Shown: in pieces, positions 60,196 to 64,000 of the stretch
Layout of the letters: each line of letters opens with the position of its first letter
How positions within the stretch are numbered: the first letter of the stretch is position 1
DNA from: Gordius sp. MW1
Lineage: Eukaryota; Nematomorpha; Gordioida; Gordea; Gordiidae
Assembly (NCBI GenBank): GCA_964036665.1
Contig: OZ038533.1
Coordinates: forward strand, 4,078,001-4,142,000
Length of the DNA stretch: 64,000 nt
Reading direction: 5' to 3'
Position numbers and translations under genes: made by a program
The notes under the pieces: model-generated
Told to the model about the DNA's origin: nothing
What the model saw: only the letters and a program-made list of their open reading frames with translations
Database searches by the model: none

Positions 60196-63100
60196 CAGGG
60201 GTCGGCAACCTGTTTGTCCTTAAGGGCGCAATACTAAATTTGAAAATCACCGAGGGCGCATATTTTATAGATAATCAACAGGTATTAATAGGCATTAAAA
60301 AACAGATTTTTCATAACTTTATTTTGTTGGTGTCATACATAATGATACATATAATTCAGTGTGAAACTTGGGTGTCCATATTTTCAACTAATTTCTAATA
60401 ATTGGGGATATATTTAGAGTTCCCGGTCCTTAAACAATTATCTAAATGTGAGTCAGTAAGCTTTGTTCGGTATTTTGATTTCGTTTCATATTTGAAAACA
60501 AAGACTCGCGATTGTATGTTGTTGAACAATATAAATAAATTTTTAGGGCACATTTCCTTAAAATAGTATATTTATTTTCATCGACTAAGTTCCAAAACGT
60601 TTTATCATTACTATGCGCTTTTATAATAATATCACTTTGCAAGTTTATTATTTCTAGTTTTAGGTCTTCGATATTATGAAGCTCGAAATACACTGAAACT
60701 ATTTAAAGGACATCATCTTCAGTAACATTGAATGGATTTATGAAAAATCTTAGAACGGGTTATAATGCTGCAAAATCTTCAAATCTAGAAGACTCTTCTA
60801 TGCAGAGCTGTTAAAGTTACTTTACCTTAGTAACTAGTTAAGTTACAGTTACTTTCACAAAAAATGTAACTAATTACAGTTACATTTTTCAAAATGTAAC
60901 TGATTACAGTTCCTGTTACATACCTGATGGAACTAGTTACAACTAGAGTTACTTTTGTAAATTTGGAAAAACGATATTTTTTTATATTATTCATTTAAAC
61001 ATTTGTAAAAAATCAGAGGGTAATAAATGATGTATCGATTTCAATGTTATTTTCTATAATGTCATCTAATAAGCTGGTCTGCTTTTCACTGAAAATTAAG
61101 AATAAAGAGGCTTAACGGGGGCCCTAGATGGTAGGGGTACATTGAAATTAATGAAAAGTTTCTTCAATTTAGGGAAATTATTATATATTAACAAATCATT
61201 ATTATTCCAATTGATAAAAGTGTGAATGCACTCCTGAATACTTGCCGACTTTAAAAGACTGAAAAATTTCAACGTATTAGGTTCAACTGGGTCCTGTCTT
61301 TCCTCATAAAGTGTCTTCTTTAATTCTCTTTTCAACACGGATCCCACAGTTAACTTGTTTTAAAAATTGGATTTATAATGAAGGATAAGATGACTTTATC
61401 CACCATAACTTTACTACATAAGTGGTTAGTTTGGTTTGCTGACTACCTGTTGACTTAATATCTTTGATTTTTTTATATTTATGGGTATGTATTATCTAAA
61501 AAATAATAATCAAGGTTTAAATAGTTACTTTTACGTGCTTCCATAAATTTGTAGTGGTATTTAGAGGAGCTGATATTTACTTTAGGGCTGCACAATTTAC
61601 TTAGTAATATCATCTTCTTGGTTTCTTTCTTTATCAAAAAAAATCACAAAAAGGGGCCAGGGAGTTTTCTTTTGTTTCATGTTAAAATAAAATAATACAA
61701 GCTAGATAATAAAAAAATATCATAATTCCAATAACCTTCATTAATATTGTATTGTATTATCGGTAATTTATCCAATGGCTTAATTACCAAAATTTAGAAA
61801 TTTTGGTTCATCAAAAATCATATAACACTATAGGTGATGAAAATCTCTTTTGCGCATTTATAAGGATGGGCTATTTTTTATCAAAAAATAGAAAGAAATC
61901 AATAATTATTCATAAAATAATTTTTAAATGGCCAAAAATCCAAATACCAAACATTTTAAACTCTTAGCCAAAGTTTTACCTGATAAAAATATATCCTTTC
62001 TAAAAATTTTGCACATTTCTTAATTTCTTCGTTCAAAATCTTTGCAGATATAAATGCTAATTTAAACTAAATAATAAATTTGAATTATTATTTTAATAAC
62101 ATTTGTTAATTTTATTATAAGTAGTTTATCAAATGGCCAAATGATCAAAATTTAAATTTAGAGGTTGGGCAATAATTATAAGATTTTTTATGTTGATAAA
62201 AATCTCTTTTGCACATGTATAAAAAAAGGTATTTTTACAAACCAGTTGATAGGACATAATAAATTAAAATTTATTAAACGTTAATTTAGATGGCTGAAAT
62301 AATTACAAAATATTACATTTTTTACCTGCAAATAAATAATATATAAACTTTTTAATCAAAATTTTAAATTTGTCAATTATTATAATTTTTTGGTTTTAAA
62401 CTTTGCAGATAAGAATACAATGTACTAAAATAATACTTTATATAATAGTAATAATTTACTGATAGGATGGACTATCTATTCGAAATTCAAATTTGATCCG
62501 CGAAGAAAATTTAAGTTTAAAGTGATTACCACAAACTAGACGTGTAATTTTAATGTTTAATTTAAAACAATTTAATAAAAAGTAACTGTAACTTTAGTTA
62601 CACAGTTACTGAAATAATGTAACTAACTACAGTTACAGTTACCCTGAAGTAAAAGTAACTGGTTACAGTTACTTTACTGAAGAAAAGGAACTAGTTCCAG
62701 GAACTAGTTACATGTAACTAGTTACTTAACAGCTCTGTCTATTAGCTTATCTATAATTTCTAAATATGATGTAAAAGTAAAATTTTCATTATTCAAATTT
62801 AAACTCTCAACAGTATATTTTATATTTGGGAAATGTGATAATAATTTTTTCAATAGATGGGATTTCAACAACACTAACTTGCATTTGAATGCATTTACTG
62901 CACTAATCATGTCAGCGATATGCTGATTTTTCCCTTGTATTTTTAAATTTAATTCATTCAACTTTGCTTGTATCTGTCAGAAATCCGAGGTCGATTAGCC
63001 AATCCTTATTTTCTATTGCTCGTAAAATTCGCCTCTTGATGCACTAAATTCCTTTAGTTGTGGCAAAAGCATGATAAAACGCTCAAGTATTTTACCTCTG

Positions 63101-64000
63101 CTCAGCCACCTCACTTCAGTATGTAAAAGAAGATCTGTGAACTGAACGTCCTCATCTTCTAATAGTAATTTAAACAATCTGTGTTGCATAGCTATCTTAT
63201 GGAATTAATAATTTTTGTTACTATCGTAAATACATGTTGAAAACCGATTGTTTTTGCGGATAACATTTACTGATGTATGAGGCAATGATAATAAATAAAT
63301 TTCGGTGATAAGGAGTCCTGTCTACATAAGGCAATAAATCCTTTTTTCTTACCAGTCATCGCTGGTGCCCCGTCTGTTGTAATTGACAATAACTTTTGTA
63401 TAGGTAATTTTACATCTGTTATATACTTTTTAATAGTAGAAAAGATATCTTCTCCTCTGGTGCTTCCCTTTAATGCTTCTTTTGTCGTAAAATCAGAAAA
63501 TACCATCTCCACAAAAATTGCTAATTGTGATATATTTGTCACGTCTGTTGATTCATCCATCTGTAGCGAAAAGAAAATACAATTTTCCATACCATTTGCT
63601 AATTCTGCCTCTCTCCGCAATTACTTCAATTCTTCTAGTAACAGTTCGTGCTGATAATTGCAACGTGTTTATAGCTGAAACAATTTCCTTTTTATTTTTA
63701 AATTCTTCAAAAAGTGAATCAGCAGCTTCTAACATGGCTTCTTTCACAAATTCTCCATCTGTAAATGGTTTTTTATTGTTAGCTAGCAAATGCGATAATT
63801 TATATGACGCGATCGTTGCTGCTTTATGTTGTTGCAGTGGTTTAGTAAAAAACTTTACTGGTTAGTTCTTGAAGATTTTAAAGAAATAATTTTCTTCCAA
63901 TTTCAGAGTTTATTGGATGTCACTATCAAAATTTGTATGAACGGTCTTAAAATGTCGTTCAATATTACTTTTCTTGGGAATCGCAACACTTGTATTATAC
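60196..64000 (-). mobile_element. hAT element, ZBED/SCAND3-like transposase, copy C (runs off the window)
   Basis: It begins CAGGGGTCGGCAACC at 60196 like copy B and follows it with small differences to the window end; its other end lies outside. Transposase pieces on the minus strand: 63789-63553 (MLEAADSLFEEFKNKKEIVS), 63620-63267 (MDESTDVTNISQLAIFVE), 62961-62722 and 60693-60442 (C-terminal). A different hAT (60803-62737) is inserted in it. Several breaks make it inactive. Confidence 0.9.
60803..62737 (-). mobile_element. hAT element nested inside copy C
   Basis: The ends are CAGAGCTGTTAA and TTAACAGCTCTG (perfect 12 bp), with dense GTAACTAGTTAC-type motifs beside each end. The right flank TCTATTAG matches the empty site seen in copy B (CTTCTATTAGC); the left flank is the same with two bases lost (TCTATG). 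A minus-strand piece at 61347-61096 reads FPKLKKLFINFNVPLPSRAP, a hAT C-terminal signature. The remainder is AT-rich with no transposase left. Confidence 0.85.

Overview
The window is AT-rich invertebrate animal nuclear DNA. The evidence is intron-containing genes with GT-AG junctions, metazoan-type proteins and many hAT-superfamily DNA transposons. I cannot name the species. No RNA gene, CRISPR array, bacterial feature or LTR/viral element could be supported.

Host genes. (1) MOGS, ER mannosyl-oligosaccharide glucosidase (GH63), + strand: five exons from 1819 to 20729 give the last 525 codons and the stop; the 5' part lies upstream or is unrecognised. Its introns are swollen to 5.5 and 10.7 kb by nested repeats. 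(2) An RNF4-like RING ubiquitin ligase, - strand, 29351-30720: six exons, 254 codons, complete. (3) NOM1/Sgd1-like nucleolar MIF4G-MA3 protein, - strand, 48274-54286: thirteen exons in perfect phase, 723 codons, complete. (4) The first two exons of a THAP-domain gene or THAP transposase, + strand, 59583-59883.

Mobile DNA fills most of the rest. 1-20 kb: small hAT MITEs, then a family here called X (5' palindrome AATTGCTATGCAATT, 3' hairpin GGGCCGAAGGCCC, tRNA-like B boxes and ~125-bp tandem units) in direct and inverted copies inside the MOGS introns. Part of it lies inside a 6.7-kb interval with hAT-type ends (10371-17104). 21.8-25.1 kb and 31.1-36.2 kb: two foldback elements with the same ends and the same core fragments but unrelated tandem arrays as arms (110-bp AT-rich units; ~65-75-bp G/C-run units). 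36.8-38.1 kb: a decayed reverse transcriptase of LINE type. 39.3-48 kb and 54.6-64 kb: a series of hAT elements and MITEs, most with 8-bp target-site duplications readable directly, including nested and back-to-back insertions.

The host genes do not form a pathway: MOGS acts in the ER, NOM1 in the nucleolus, the RNF4-like protein in SUMO-directed ubiquitylation. What links them is how closely transposons surround them: a foldback starts about 390 bp upstream of the RNF4-like start codon, a hAT ends 236 bp past the NOM1 stop codon, and two X copies bracket the last two MOGS exons. The most unusual object is the pair of foldback elements with exchanged arms.
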